A stretch of 64,000 nt of DNA from Mycobacterium sp. (GTDB lineage: Bacteria > Actinomycetota > Actinomycetes > Mycobacteriales > Mycobacteriaceae). The notes beneath the pieces are model-generated. The model saw only the letters and a program-made list of their open reading frames with translations. It was not told where the DNA came from and ran no database searches. A program made the position numbers and the translations under genes. The first letter of the stretch is position 1. The number at the start of each line of letters is the position of its first letter. Location of the stretch: assembly GCA_023264735.1 (NCBI GenBank), contig JAHFVD010000018.1, positions 52,279 to 116,278 on the forward strand, in the 5' to 3' direction. Below, piece by piece: positions 48,293 to 58,775 of this stretch.

Positions 48293-48673
48293 TCATCGGC
48301 GCGGCTTCCAGACCACCAGCGCCGTGCTCTTCGGCACCACCGCCAGGTCACGACGCTGGTTGGCGCGCAACGCCTCGATCTCGTTCATCATCTCCTCGAC
48401 CCGCGACTGCAGGGCCTCGACCTGATTGGTCAGTTCGATGATCCGCTTGATCCCAGCCAGGTTGACGCCCTCGTCCTGGGAGAGCCGCTGCACCTCGCGG
48501 AGCAGCTCGACGTCACGTTCCGAATACCGCCGTCCGCCACCGGAACTGCGCCGGGGGCTGACCAGACCGAGCCGGTCGTACGTGCGCAGCGTCTGCGCAT
48601 GCATACCGGCCAGCTCGGCGGCCACCGAAATGAGAAATGTTCGAACCTCTCGGGACTCATTAGAAGAAGCCAT
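48293..48673 (-). CDS. hspR: HspR heat-shock repressor
   Basis: A 126-residue MerR-fold repressor that binds HAIR sites with DnaK as co-repressor. The helix-turn-helix is VAAELAGMHAQTLRTYDRLGLVSPRR, followed by SGGGRRYSERDVELL and a coiled-coil (EVQRLS to EALRAN) used for dimerisation. Last gene of dnaK-grpE-dnaJ-hspR, with its ATG overlapping the dnaJ stop by 1 nt. HAIR sites in front of dnaK and clpB in this window are its expected targets. Confidence 0.97.
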   Translation of the reverse strand: MASSNESREVRTFLISVAAELAGMHAQTLRTYDRLGLVSPRRSSGGGRRYSERDVELLREVQRLSQDEGVNLAGIKRIIELTNQVEALQSRVEEMMNEIEALRANQRRDLAVVPKSTALVVWKPRR

Positions 48674-49857
48674 CAGCGATTACCCGCCCATCCAGCACGG
48701 GGGTCGAAGCCACTCACCCGCTCCGCGGTCGCATAGGCCTCCAGCGCCTCCAGCGCCGAACCCTCGAGGTTGGGTGGCACCGCGACCTTGACGGTGACCA
48801 ACAGGTCACCGTGGCCTCCGTCGCGCTTGGGCACACCGCGCCCACGCACCCGCAGGATCCGGCCGTCCGAGGTGCCCTTGGGCACCCGCACACCGACCTT
48901 GCCCTCCAGGGTGGGAACGGAAAGCGTTGTGCCCAAAGCCAGTTCGGTGAAGCTCACCGGAACCGTCACGGTCAGGTCGTCGCCGTCGCGGCCGAACACC
49001 TTGTCGGGCCGCACGTGCACGGTGACGTACAGGTCGCCTGACGGCGCACCGCGCAGACCGGCTTCACCCTGACCAGCCAGCCGAATGCGCTGGCCGTCCT
49101 CGACGCCCGGCGGGATCCGGACATTGATCGTGCGGGTCCGAGTGGTCACCCCGGTGCCGTGACACTCGTCGCACGCGTGCTCGATGAGCGAGCCACTCCC
49201 CCGGCAGTCGGTGCACGGCTCGGAGAACCCGAACGCGCCCTGGTTGCGGTTGATCACCCCGGAGCCGTTGCAAGACGGGCACACCTTCGGGCTGGTGCCC
49301 GGACGTGCGCCGCTGCCATGGCAATTCGTGCACGGCGCAGGGCTGGTCAGCCGCAGCGGCATGGCCACGCCCTTGGTCGCTTCCAGGAAATCGAGATCTG
49401 TCTCGGTCTCCAAGTCCTTGCCACGCCGCGGCCGGCTGGGACGCGGCGGAGCGCCGCGCCCGAACAGACCACCGAACAGGTCGCCGATGTTCGTCCCGCC
49501 GGTCTGGCCGGCGTTGTCGAACAGATCGTTCAGGTTGAACTCGCCGCCGTCGGAGCCATAGCCACTGAAGCCGCCGAAACCACCGCCACCGCCGTTGCCA
49601 CGGCGGCCGAAGCCACCGCCGGCGAACATCCGACGGGTCTCGTCGTACTCCTTGCGCTTGGCCGGATCGGTCAGCACATCCCTGGCCTCGCCGACCTCTT
49701 TGTAGCGTTCGTCGGCTGCGGCGTTGTCCGGGTTGCGGTCGGGGTGATTCTCGGCGAGTAGCTTGCGGGCTACCCGCTTGATCTCGTCCTCGCTGGCGTC
49801 GGAGGAGACGCCGAGCACTTTGTAGAAGTCTTTCTCAACCCATTCGCGTTGAACCAT
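48673..49857 (-). CDS. dnaJ: DnaJ chaperone (dnaJ1)
   Basis: A 394-residue type I J-protein that feeds substrates to DnaK and stimulates its ATPase. J domain at 1-75 with the HPD motif (ENHPDRN), Gly/Phe-rich linker ([17 protein letters not shown]), zinc domain with four CxxCxGxG repeats ([32 protein letters not shown]) and C-terminal substrate-binding domains. The ribosome-binding site AGGAGGTGA is strong. It is 34 nt downstream of grpE. Confidence 0.98.
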   Translation of the reverse strand: MVQREWVEKDFYKVLGVSSDASEDEIKRVARKLLAENHPDRNPDNAAADERYKEVGEARDVLTDPAKRKEYDETRRMFAGGGFGRRGNGGGGGFGGFSGYGSDGGEFNLNDLFDNAGQTGGTNIGDLFGGLFGRGAPPRPSRPRRGKDLETETDLDFLEATKGVAMPLRLTSPAPCTNCHGSGARPGTSPKVCPSCNGSGVINRNQGAFGFSEPCTDCRGSGSLIEHACDECHGTGVTTRTRTINVRIPPGVEDGQRIRLAGQGEAGLRGAPSGDLYVTVHVRPDKVFGRDGDDLTVTVPVSFTELALGTTLSVPTLEGKVGVRVPKGTSDGRILRVRGRGVPKRDGGHGDLLVTVKVAVPPNLEGSALEALEAYATAERVSGFDPRAGWAGNR

Positions 49858-49891
49858 GCAGCGTCACCTCCTCTCACCGTTCGTCATGTTG

Positions 49892-50530
49892 CTAGTTCGA
49901 TTCTGCGTTCTGAGCGCCGCTCTGCCCTCCGTTGACAGGCGTGTCGGCCGTCCCGGCTTGTGTCGCAGGCGCATCGTCGACGGTGTCGACCACCCCGACG
50001 AGCGCGTGCCTCAGCACGAGGTCGCCGAGCTTGTAGCCCTGTCGCATCACCGTGCCGAGCACCGGCTTGGAGCCCTCGCCCTCGTGCTGCACGGCCTCGT
50101 GCAGGGACGGGTCGAACTCGTCGCCCTCGGCTCCGAAGGCCGTCAGGCCCAGCCCGGCCAGTGCGGCCGTGAGCTTGTCGGCAACCGATTTCAGCGGGCT
50201 CGTCTCGAGGTCGCCGTGGCTGCGGGCGCGGTCGAGGTCATCGAGGATCGGGAGCAACTGACTCACCACAGCAGCCTTGGCACGCTCGCCGGCTACCTGT
50301 TGATCGCGTAGCGCGCGCTTGCGGTAGTTGGCGAAATCGGCTTGTACGCGCTGCAGGTCACCCAGCAGTTCAGCGGCCTTGTCAGCCTCCTCCGGCGTTT
50401 CGCCCGCGAACCCCTCCGGCGCCGGCCCACTCGGGGCCGGGCCGGAGGGCTCGCGAACTTCTCCGGTCTGGGGGTCGATTCGGCGCTTGTCGGTGACAGT
50501 TACCGGTTCGTCCTCGCGACCTTCGCTCAC
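49892..50530 (-). CDS. grpE: GrpE nucleotide exchange factor
   Basis: A 212-residue GrpE that releases ADP from DnaK. It has a disordered acidic/Pro-rich N-terminus (about 1-50), the long coiled-coil ([20 protein letters not shown]), and the C-terminal beta-wing domain with [18 protein letters not shown] and VLRHALVGV. Its start overlaps the dnaK stop by 4 nt. Confidence 0.97.
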   Translation of the reverse strand: MSEGREDEPVTVTDKRRIDPQTGEVREPSGPAPSGPAPEGFAGETPEEADKAAELLGDLQRVQADFANYRKRALRDQQVAGERAKAAVVSQLLPILDDLDRARSHGDLETSPLKSVADKLTAALAGLGLTAFGAEGDEFDPSLHEAVQHEGEGSKPVLGTVMRQGYKLGDLVLRHALVGVVDTVDDAPATQAGTADTPVNGGQSGAQNAESN

Positions 50531-52377
50531 TTGCGCTCCTGATCATCGTCATCAACGACCTCGGCGTCCACGACGTCGTCGTCGGATGAACCGCCCGAAC
50601 CGCCGGCAGCCTGATCGGCCTGCGCGGACTCATAGATCGCCGAAGCAAGAGCCTGAGACTCCTGGCCCAGCTTCTCCATCGCGGACTTGATCGCCCCGAT
50701 ATCGGTGCCGGCCAGCGCCGTCTTGGCCTCGGTGACCGCGGCTTCGACCTTGGTCAAGGTGTCCTCGGGGACCTTCGATCCGCCTTCGGCAGAACGCTGT
50801 TCGGAGACGAACTTCTCCGTCTGGTAGACCAGCGACTCGGCCTGGTTGCGGACGTCGGCCTCTTCGCGACGCTTGCGGTCTTCCTCGGCGTGCGCCTCGG
50901 CGTCCTTGATCATCCGGTCGATCTCTTCCTTGGACAGGCCGGAGCCTTCCTGGATCTTGATCGTGTTCTCCTTGCCGGTGCCCTTGTCCTTGGCGGTGAC
51001 GTGCACGATGCCGTTGGCATCGATGTCGAAGGTCACCTCGACCTGGGGCACACCGCGCGGAGCCGGCGGCAGGCCGGTCAGCTCGAAGGAGCCGAGCAGC
51101 TTGTTGTGCGCCGCGATCTCGCGCTCACCCTGATAGACCTGGATCTGCACCGACGGCTGGTTGTCGTCGGCCGTGGTGAAGGTCTCCGACCGCTTGGTTG
51201 GGATCGTGGTGTTGCGCTCGATGAGCTTGGTCATCACGCCGCCCTTGGTCTCGATACCGAGACTCAGCGGGGTGACATCAAGCAGCAGAACGTCTTTCAC
51301 CTCACCCTTGAGGACACCCGCCTGCAGCGCGGCACCGACGGCCACAACCTCGTCGGGGTTGACGCCCTTGTTGGGCTCTTGCCCACCGGTGAGTTCCTTG
51401 ACCAGATCGGTGACGGCGGGCATACGGGTGGAACCACCCACCAGAACCACGTGGTCGATATCGGACACCGAGATGCCGGCGTCCTTGATGACCTGCTGGA
51501 ACGGCGCACGCGTGCGGTCCAGCAGATCCTGAGTGATCTTCTGGAACTCCGAGCGGGTCAGCTGCTCGTCGAGGAACAGCGGGTTCTTGTCGGCGTCGAC
51601 GGTGATGTAGGGCAGGTTGATCGAGGTGCTTCCGCTGGAACTCAGCTCGATTTTCGCCTTCTCGGCGGCTTCACGAAGCCGCTGCATGGCCATCTTGTCC
51701 TTGGTCAGGTCGATGCCGCTGGTGCCCTTGAACTTGTCCACGAGCCATTCGACGATCCGGTCGTCCCAGTCGTCGCCACCGAGGTGGTTGTCACCCGAGG
51801 TCGCGCGGACCTCGACGACACCGTCGCCGATCTCCAGCAGCGAGACGTCGAACGTGCCGCCACCGAGGTCGAAGACCAGGATGGTCTGTTCCTTGCTGCC
51901 CTTGTCCAGGCCGTAGGCCAGGGCGGCGGCGGTCGGTTCGTTGACGATGCGCAGCACGTTCAGGCCGGCGATCTGGCCGGCCTCCTTGGTGGCCTGGCGC
52001 TGGGCGTCGTTGAAGTACGCAGGCACGGTGATGACCGCGTCGGTGATGTCCTCGCCGAGGTAGCTTTCGGCGTCGCGCTTCAGCTTCATCAGCACGCGGG
52101 CGCTGATCTCCTGCGAGGTGTAGTCCTTGCCGTCGATCTCGACGGACCAGTCGGTGCCCACGTGTCGCTTCACCGAACGGATGGTCCGGTCGACGTTGGT
52201 CACCGCCTGGTTCTTGGCGGGCTGGCCGACCAGCACTTCGCCGTTGCGTGCAAAGGCGACCACGGACGGCGTGGTGCGGGACCCTTCGGAGTTGGCGACG
52301 ACGACAGGGTCGCCACCCTCCAGTACCGCCACGACGGAGTTGGTGGTCCCGAGGTCGATGCCGACCGCACGAGCCAT
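50527..52377 (-). CDS. dnaK: DnaK (Hsp70) chaperone
   Basis: A 616-residue Hsp70. The ATPase domain opens with [19 protein letters not shown] and contains [15 protein letters not shown] and GGSTRMPAV; the linker [18 protein letters not shown] leads into the substrate-binding domain and the acidic tail ends [13 protein letters not shown]. First gene of the heat-shock operon, with an AGGAGG site before ATG 52377 and a HAIR site at 52464-52484. Adjacent TTGACA-like sequence downstream of the HAIR on the minus strand is a likely housekeeping -35. Confidence 0.99.
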   Translation of the reverse strand: MARAVGIDLGTTNSVVAVLEGGDPVVVANSEGSRTTPSVVAFARNGEVLVGQPAKNQAVTNVDRTIRSVKRHVGTDWSVEIDGKDYTSQEISARVLMKLKRDAESYLGEDITDAVITVPAYFNDAQRQATKEAGQIAGLNVLRIVNEPTAAALAYGLDKGSKEQTILVFDLGGGTFDVSLLEIGDGVVEVRATSGDNHLGGDDWDDRIVEWLVDKFKGTSGIDLTKDKMAMQRLREAAEKAKIELSSSGSTSINLPYITVDADKNPLFLDEQLTRSEFQKITQDLLDRTRAPFQQVIKDAGISVSDIDHVVLVGGSTRMPAVTDLVKELTGGQEPNKGVNPDEVVAVGAALQAGVLKGEVKDVLLLDVTPLSLGIETKGGVMTKLIERNTTIPTKRSETFTTADDNQPSVQIQVYQGEREIAAHNKLLGSFELTGLPPAPRGVPQVEVTFDIDANGIVHVTAKDKGTGKENTIKIQEGSGLSKEEIDRMIKDAEAHAEEDRKRREEADVRNQAESLVYQTEKFVSEQRSAEGGSKVPEDTLTKVEAAVTEAKTALAGTDIGAIKSAMEKLGQESQALASAIYESAQADQAAGGSGGSSDDDVVDAEVVDDDDQERK

Positions 52378-52463
52378 GATGAATCCTCCTGATAGTTACT
52401 TCTTTGGATCTGAGCGAACCAGGCTCAAGACTGCCTCCGCGGGTGGGCGGTTGTCAAGCCATA

Positions 52464-52484
52464 GTTGAGTCTAGTCCACTCAAG
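52464..52484 (-). promoter_or_regulatory. HAIR operator upstream of dnaK
   Basis: GTTGAGT (52464-52470), 7-nt spacer CTAGTCC, ACTCAAG (52478-52484): all but one base fits the HspR-associated inverted repeat CTTGAGT-N7-ACTCAAG. It lies about 90 bp upstream of the dnaK start. Confidence 0.85.
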
Positions 52485-52548
52485 TTGTCAGGACGGTCAA
52501 CGGCGGTCATTCCAGATTTGTTCCCGGGCGTCGTTCCCGACCTCGACC

Positions 52549-53250
52549 CTGGACACCGAGATCGGTTCGCGCAGTGATTGGGAGACAGCTGCCGCTCTGG
52601 ATCCACACAGCTACAACCCGAAGAACAAGGGCGTGGAAGCGAACATCGTTGTCGCGCGGGTTAAACCAGTACCCGGACAGGGGGTCGTGCGCACCAATCT
52701 GTTCATTCCCAGCAAGGATGTGTGGGCACCCGCGCGTGAGTTGCCGCTCTTCAACGGTCACCTGCTGCCTTACGACAACAACCTCGGCGACAACCGGGGT
52801 TTCGACCCTTCCGTCGTTCCCGAGGAATCGCGCGTCGCCATATACACCGATTTCGAAAACGGGATCATCGTCGCCCGGCAAAACCCCTCGGTGAATGCGG
52901 ACACCGGACAAGTGCGGGCCGGGAGGCCTGACATCTCGGCGGTTCAGCAGACGGACGGTGCGGTACTGCTCCGCTACAACGCAGCCGATCCCTTCTCCCC
53001 CGGGCGGGGAAAAGCCGGCCAAAACCATCCCCTTCAGCGTCAACGGAACACTGGGCATCAGCCCGGGCACTGACGGGCCACGAGTCGGCGGCACTGTCAC
53101 CGGCTTCCCGGCGCTCGAGGTCTACAGCGACCGGAATGGCACCACCACACAGCTGTTGCGGTCATGGCCCAGCTTCGCCGCGGACGCCTCTGGACCGACC
53201 TTTAGCTTGTCGGCCACCGCGCTCCCCTCACAGAGATTTGTCTGGAAGCG
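52549..53250 (+). pseudogene. Frameshifted gene for a protein of unknown family
   Basis: From about 52549 one frame reads LDTEIGSRSDWETAAALDPH through to GAVLLRYNAADPFSP; from about 53005 a second frame continues with TIPFSVNGTLGISPGTDGP and LLRSWPSFAADASGP. The two pieces make one continuous, protein-like sequence with a shift in the C/G run near 53000-53010 (an extra base). No start codon with ribosome-binding site is seen at the left end, which abuts the dnaK control region, so the 5' part is probably lost as well. I do not recognise the family; ends are uncertain. Confidence 0.6.
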
Positions 53251-53372
53251 TAAGTCGCGTTCCTCACCCGCGGTAGTCGGTCCGCCGCGGCTTTTGACGG
53301 GATCGTCAGAGTTTGCGCGCAACTTGGACCATCTGCCAGACACATCCGACACGCCAAGCTACCTATAGACGA

Positions 53373-55451
53373 ATGGGTGCAGCGGGGTACGTGGGTCGAG
53401 TCGGTGGGTTAGCGGTAGCGCTGGGGATCGGGGTCGCGATCGCCGCCGGCGCCGGAGAGGCCGCGGCCGCACCATCGGATTCATCGTCCTCCTCGTCCAC
53501 CACGCATCAGGCCGGCTCGGCGCGCGCCTCGTCGGCCCCGAGCGCCAAGGCCGAATCCGCCAAAGCGAGCAAGGTCGCGCAGCCGGTAGCCACCCGGCCC
53601 ACCGCCGTGATCCGGGTCGGCGCGACGGGCGCGGTCAGCAAGGTGCGCACGCCGGTCGACGACAGCCCGGCCGTACCCGCCGACAACCCGGTGACGCTGG
53701 CTCTCGCGGCGGCATCGCGCCGGGAATCGGCGGCCGGCGCATCGGCCACCCCCACCGCGGCCGTCGCCGCAGTGACCACCAACCCCATCCCCACCGACGT
53801 CGTCGCAATCCCGCAGACACCACCGCTGGCATTCCTGCAGCACGTCCCCGTCCTCGGGCCGGTCCTGGTCACCCCGATCGTGGCGTTCATCCACCAGAGC
53901 CCGATCGTCGGCGACATTCTGCATCCGCTGCTCGGCTACCCGGTCCAACCCGGCGCATCGCCCAACGCAGCACAACCGCGGGACGTCAAGGTGGTCTCGT
54001 TCGACGGCACCGAGATCTACGTCCATTTCATGCCCGCCACCGGGCTGCAAAAAGACGGCCAGGCGCCGACAATTCTGGACGGCCCGGGGCTGGGACTGCC
54101 GGGCCAGACCAGCATTTACGGCAGCTTCCTTGACGGCGTGCTCACCAACGCCGTTGGTATTCCCAGCATCCTGGCCCTGCGCAATGCCGGCTACAACGTC
54201 GTGACGTGGGACCCCCGGGGCGAATACAGCTCGGGCGGCACACTGCAGATCGACTCCCCGGATTACGAGGCGCGCGACGTCTCGGCGATCATCAGCTGGC
54301 TGGCCACGCAGCCGGAGGTCGCGCTCGACGGCGATCCCACCAACCTTGATCCCAAGATCGGCATGGTGGGCGCATCCTACGGCGGTGGCATCCAATTGGT
54401 CACGGCGGCAACCGATCACCGGGTTGACGCGATCGTGCCGACCATCGCATGGAACAGCCTGAATACCTCGCTCTACAAGGCCCAATCGTTCAAGAGCGGC
54501 TGGGGAACGATTCTCGCTGCCGCACTTGTGCTTACGCTCGCGCGGACAAACCCCAAGATCATTCCCGCCACCATCTACGGCGATCTGACCGGGATGATGA
54601 CGCAGGCCGACCAGGACCTGCTGGGTGAGCGTGGCCCCGACTACCTGCTCAACCAAATCACCGCTCCCACACTGCTTGTCGAAGGCACCGTCGACACCCT
54701 GTTCACCCTGCAGGAAGCTAACGCCAACGCCCTAGCTCTGATCGGCAAGGGCGTACCCACCAAAGTGCTCTGGTTCTGCGGCGGGCACGGCGTATGCAGC
54801 AATGACCTGTTCAACACCGGCGGTGTACTCATCGAGGAGCGCGCCCTCGAATGGCTCGACCGGTACGTCAAGGGCGATGCCAGCGTGCCGACCGGTCCGC
54901 AGTTCGAGTGGGTCGACCAACGGGGCCAACGCCTTTCGTCGGCGTCCTATGACCTGACGCCCAGCGACCCGGTGGTGGCGTCCAACCCCGATTCCCAGGT
55001 CCTGCACATGGCACCCTTCCTGGGAGCTGGTGGATTGCTCGGCGTACTTCCCATCGGGTCGTCGCGGGCGATAAATGCCCTGAACCTCAGCACCCCGGCT
55101 GTCACGACGACCACCTACGTCGTGGGCACACCGCACGTCACCTTCACGTACTCCGGCGCGGGCAGCGGGAACCACCTTTACGCCCAGCTCGTCGACAACT
55201 CCACCGGGCAGGTACTGGGCAACCAGGTCACCCCGATCCTCGTGACGCTGGACGGTACCGAGCAGACCGCGAGCGTCGACCTGGAGATGGTGGCGCAGAC
55301 ACTCAAGCCCGGCCAAAAGGTGACAGTGCAGCTGTTCTCGTCGTCCGCCTCGTACCGGGCGGTCGGGGCCGTGGGTGAGGTGACCGTGTCGAACATGCAG
55401 CTGTCGCTACCGACCGTGGATCCGTCAACCGTAACGATCAACGCGGCGTAG
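53373..55451 (+). CDS. Secreted alpha/beta hydrolase with S15/CocE-like C-terminal domain
   Basis: A 692-residue exported protein. Signal peptide at 1-33 (ending AAAAP), a low-complexity Ala/Ser-rich linker (to about 145), an alpha/beta hydrolase domain with the nucleophile motif VGASYGGG, Asp in VEGTVDTLF and His in CGGHGVC, and a C-terminal beta domain like the one in X-Pro dipeptidyl-peptidase/cocaine esterase proteins. The long linker is typical of mycobacterial cell-wall-associated hydrolases. Substrate unknown. ATG 53373 is chosen since it begins the signal peptide; the frame is open from 53313. Confidence 0.85.
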   Translation: MGAAGYVGRVGGLAVALGIGVAIAAGAGEAAAAPSDSSSSSSTTHQAGSARASSAPSAKAESAKASKVAQPVATRPTAVIRVGATGAVSKVRTPVDDSPAVPADNPVTLALAAASRRESAAGASATPTAAVAAVTTNPIPTDVVAIPQTPPLAFLQHVPVLGPVLVTPIVAFIHQSPIVGDILHPLLGYPVQPGASPNAAQPRDVKVVSFDGTEIYVHFMPATGLQKDGQAPTILDGPGLGLPGQTSIYGSFLDGVLTNAVGIPSILALRNAGYNVVTWDPRGEYSSGGTLQIDSPDYEARDVSAIISWLATQPEVALDGDPTNLDPKIGMVGASYGGGIQLVTAATDHRVDAIVPTIAWNSLNTSLYKAQSFKSGWGTILAAALVLTLARTNPKIIPATIYGDLTGMMTQADQDLLGERGPDYLLNQITAPTLLVEGTVDTLFTLQEANANALALIGKGVPTKVLWFCGGHGVCSNDLFNTGGVLIEERALEWLDRYVKGDASVPTGPQFEWVDQRGQRLSSASYDLTPSDPVVASNPDSQVLHMAPFLGAGGLLGVLPIGSSRAINALNLSTPAVTTTTYVVGTPHVTFTYSGAGSGNHLYAQLVDNSTGQVLGNQVTPILVTLDGTEQTASVDLEMVAQTLKPGQKVTVQLFSSSASYRAVGAVGEVTVSNMQLSLPTVDPSTVTINAA

Positions 55452-55453
55452 AC

Positions 55454-56175
55454 CTAGAGTTTCGGATCGCCCTTGCGGGCGTAAAGCCGTGCCAGCGCCA
55501 GCTGCGCGACGGCGAAGACTCCCAACATGCCACCGACGATCCCGAACGCACCGTACACGCTGGCGCCCGACGAAAATGCGCTGCCCACAGCACTATTGAC
55601 ACCGACCGACACCGCTGTCCGGCCAAACTCGGATGCGGCCGTGACACCGCCGGCATGGTCGAGCGGGGTCAGTTCCTGACGCCAGCGACCGCCGAGCATC
55701 AACGGCCCGGCCACTGCCCCCACCTCGAAGGCCACTTCATAGCGAGAGTTGATCCGGTCCAACAGATCTCGGCGATGGCCCACCATTTCCAGAGGAACGG
55801 TGTGCACCGCAGTGTCCACATAACCGCGGACCAGTGCCTCGAGCGTGTAGAGCCCCATCACGACGGGCAGGGTGGCGAACCCGAAGACCATGACGAGCGG
55901 AATTCCGGCCAGGACGACACCGCGCAGAACGTCGAGAACACCAGGACGAGCCGGGCGCCCCACCGATCGGTCGGCCAACCGGCAAGGAAGGTGCCGAGCA
56001 TGTGGATCCCCGTGCCGAACGCGGCGAAGAACGCGGCACTGCCCAACGATCCGGACAGGTCGGCGACCAGGAGCGGCTGCGCCAGATGCACGGCGCTATT
56101 GACGATCTGGGTCAGCAGCACGCCGCTGAGCAATCCGCCCAGACGGACCGAATCGCTGTCGGTCTCCAGCTTCAC
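55454..56175 (-). pseudogene. Major facilitator superfamily transporter pseudogene
   Basis: The N-terminal part (starting MKLETDSDSVRLGGLLSGVLL, with the motif GWPTDRWGARLVLVF) is in one frame until about 55920; the continuation (VVLAGIPLVMVFGFATLPVV, then DRINSRYEVAFEVGAVAGP) is in the next frame. The shift lies between about 55908 and 55930. The total of about 240 codons is far below the usual 400, so parts of the C-terminal half are also missing. Its remnant ends 2 nt after the secreted hydrolase stop on the other strand. Confidence 0.7.
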
Positions 56176-56180
56176 CGGTG

Positions 56181-56939
56181 TTAGCGTCCTGGCATGTGCT
56201 CGAACGCGTTATGGGCGACGAAGGCGGCAGCCGCCAGGAGGAGCACCGCGACGATCCAGCGCCCGTGCACCTTCATGATGCGCTCGTAACCGTCCTTGAT
56301 CCGCCCGGCCGCCCCGGGCCGCACCATCTCGATGACTGTCGGCGCCAGCGCGGGAATGACGGCGATCACCGCGAACACGACAGCACCGAGCGTGCGTTCA
56401 CCGCGATGGGTGATCTCCAGGATCTGATGACCGGCGGCGATGGCGATGGGGAAGACCTTCGGGTGCAGTCCGCAGACGGTGAAGCCGGCCAGTCCGGCTC
56501 GGGTAATCCGTTGGCGCGCAGACAGATCAGCTTTCGGGTCCAGCCCGGGGAAGCGTTCTACGAGCCGGGTGCGCAGCTTGCCGGGAGGGCGCTCGTGCTT
56601 GGACACGTCGGCGATCGGCTTGTGCCGGATCGCGCCGAGCGCCCGCCTGACTCCGATCGCCAGCAGCGCGGCCGCGATCAGGATCCGCACGACGAAGCCC
56701 GGCCAAGATGTGTGGTCGGCACCGGACTCCGCGGGGTAACCCGTCAGGGCCGCGATCCCCACACCGATACCGGTGGCGAATGCGATGCCGGCGATGGCGC
56801 CGGCCGCGAAGGCCAATGCCGCCTGCCGGGGCACCACCTTGTCGCTGGCCACGACCAGACCCAGGACCAACGTCTCGGGGCTGAACAGCAACGCGAGCGC
56901 CAGGGTGGCGATGACGGGGAGGTGAGTGCTCACGGGCAC
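56181..56939 (-). CDS. GAP-family (LysE-like) membrane protein
   Basis: A 252-residue polytopic protein of the same broad family as the one at 39866. Six hydrophobic segments; the start HLPVIATLALALLFSPETLVLGL and the central LHPKVFPIAIAAG are typical, separated by a basic cytosolic loop (about 95-145). Cargo unknown. The start codon could be the GTG two codons later. It lies 5 nt upstream of the MFS remnant and was probably cotranscribed with it. Confidence 0.8.
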   Translation of the reverse strand: MPVSTHLPVIATLALALLFSPETLVLGLVVASDKVVPRQAALAFAAGAIAGIAFATGIGVGIAALTGYPAESGADHTSWPGFVVRILIAAALLAIGVRRALGAIRHKPIADVSKHERPPGKLRTRLVERFPGLDPKADLSARQRITRAGLAGFTVCGLHPKVFPIAIAAGHQILEITHRGERTLGAVVFAVIAVIPALAPTVIEMVRPGAAGRIKDGYERIMKVHGRWIVAVLLLAAAAFVAHNAFEHMPGR

Positions 56940-57025
56940 CGCCGGACAGACCGTCGGTGAACGCCTCTGCGCATGGCCCGCAGGTTACTCCCGCCGACTG
57001 CGTACAGCTCAGCGACACCTCTGCT

Positions 57026-58048
57026 TTAACCGGCGCCCTGGGACAGCTGGCGTGCCACCTCGCCGTAGCGTTCGAAACGCTCGTCGTCACCCAGTGCGTT
57101 GTAGAGCACGACGCGGCTGGCGGTGCCCTGGTATTTCTCCGCCAGCGCGGTGGCCAGTCCGTCCCAGGTCGACTCGGTGGCGAACGTGGCGATGTGGTCA
57201 TCGGTGATCTGGGCGGCCATCCCGGGGAGGTCGCCGGCCTTCTGCTTCTCCCGGATGCGGGCCGTGGTGCCCTCGAAGCCCGCCTCGTCCCAGATGAACG
57301 CGTAGTTGGGCGTGCTGCCGTAGAAGCTCATGGAAAAACGCACCCGCTCGCGTTCGGCCGCGCGCTCCTCGTCGGAATCGCCGACAACCGTCATCACCGG
57401 CACGATCAACGCGATATCAGCTGGTCTGCGCCCCGACTTCGCTGCTCCCTCAGCCACTTTCGGCGCAACGTGGCGCGCGATGTAGCCGGGCTCGCCGATC
57501 GGGTGGACGTGCACGCCGTCGGCCACCTCGCCGGCCATCCGCAGCATCCACGGGTTCACCGCGGCGATGTCGACCTTCGGATCGGGCGCCTCGATGGGTC
57601 CGGCGCTCCACTGCGGGGTGATGAAGTCGAGGTTGTAGAACTCGCCGTGGTGATCGAGCGTGCCGGTACGAAATGCCGAGAAGCAGGCCTTGACGGCCAG
57701 CACGTAGTCACGCAGTCGCGGACCCGGGCGTTCGAACGGCATGCCGTACCGCCGCGTGACGTGGGTGCGGACCTGGGTGCCCAGCCCCAGTCGGAAGTGT
57801 CCGTCAGTCGCCTCTTGAAGTTCCCACGCGGTCGCCGCCGTGATGAACGGGCTGCGCGGAAACGCTACGGCGACACCGGTCGATAGCTCCAGGCCAGGTG
57901 CAGCTTGCGCAGCAACGGCGGCGTTGAGGTAGGGGGTTCGGCCGGTCTCGGTGAACAACATTCCCGAGAATCCGGCAGCCAGCGTGCGCTGTGCCAGGCC
58001 GCCGATCTGTCCCAGCGGAAGGGCGGTGGTCATGACGTCGACGTCCAC
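57026..58048 (-). CDS. LLM-class F420-dependent oxidoreductase
   Basis: A 340-residue TIM-barrel enzyme of the luciferase-like family, most of which in mycobacteria use coenzyme F420. Features: TGVAVAFPRSPFITA, RLGLGTQVRTHVTRRYG and the C-terminal ALAEKYQGTASRVVLY. The substrate is unknown; many relatives reduce activated alkenes or ketones. GTG 58048 is chosen because TACCAT (58061-58056 on the minus strand) lies 7 nt upstream, giving a leaderless transcript; the frame is open to 58069. Confidence 0.85.
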   Translation of the reverse strand: MDVDVMTTALPLGQIGGLAQRTLAAGFSGMLFTETGRTPYLNAAVAAQAAPGLELSTGVAVAFPRSPFITAATAWELQEATDGHFRLGLGTQVRTHVTRRYGMPFERPGPRLRDYVLAVKACFSAFRTGTLDHHGEFYNLDFITPQWSAGPIEAPDPKVDIAAVNPWMLRMAGEVADGVHVHPIGEPGYIARHVAPKVAEGAAKSGRRPADIALIVPVMTVVGDSDEERAAERERVRFSMSFYGSTPNYAFIWDEAGFEGTTARIREKQKAGDLPGMAAQITDDHIATFATESTWDGLATALAEKYQGTASRVVLYNALGDDERFERYGEVARQLSQGAG

Positions 58049-58154
58049 CGATCGAATGGTAACGGGCACGCAGAAACCCGATGCGCGGGCTCATCCTGGA
58101 TCCAGTCTGTGACACAGCTGTGTAATAGCTGGCAAAGGATCCGGGGACGACGAC

Positions 58155-58739
58155 GTGACGACGATCAAGCAGGTGTCTAGGAGTTGCGGTCGCCGGTGTG
58201 GTCGCCGGCGGTGGTGCGGCGTTCGCGACCGCCGTAGCCTCCGCCGACTCGGGTTCCCCGGATTCAACGGCTGCGGCCAAGTCTTCGAGTTCACCGTCGT
58301 CGTCGACCGCCAGGTCGGGTAAGCCGGCGCCGAAGGCCAGTGGTGTCGTCACGGGGCCGCCGCTGCCGCTGGCCCCAGCCCGATCGTGGACGTCACGCCC
58401 ACCGTCCTGTCTTTGTTCGGCGCCCCGCCGCCGGCCGGCTCACCCGGGGTGTCCCTGGCCACGCTCGGAGACAGCAATGTTCTTCCGGTCGATCTGGATC
58501 AGGCGCTCAACGACGCCATCGCGCGCAACGGCTGGCCTGACATCCCCACCAATGTGGCCCTGAGCGTGCGCACCATCTTCGCCAGCATCCCGTACTTCCT
58601 GAACGGTGGCATCAACAGCCTCACCGCCACGCTGCAAGGCGTCGCTGACGACAACATCTTCCTGATCAGCCAGCTGGCCGCGGTGTCCAAAGTGGTGGTT
58701 CAGGTCCTAGCCCGAGGCGCCTCGGTGTTGGTGGCCTGA
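58155..58739 (+). pseudogene. Small secreted protein gene broken by two frameshifts
   Basis: The GTG at 58155 starts TTIKQVSR, then the sequence shifts near 58180 into a frame reading GVAVAGVVAGGGAAFATAVA (signal peptide ending ASADSG) and a Ser/Pro-rich stretch, then shifts near 58370-58385 into the frame PIVDVTPTVLSLFGAPPPAG through to LARGASVLVA. Put together it is a normal mycobacterial secreted protein of about 190 residues. Two shifts make a sequencing error at both places less likely than real decay. Confidence 0.65.
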
Positions 58740-58775
58740 CATCTCACGAGGACATCGGTAGGCCATACTCGCTCG

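Noticed and set aside
50890..52392. 500-codon plus-strand frame antisense to dnaK
   Set aside because: Shadow of DnaK codon usage in a high-GC genome.
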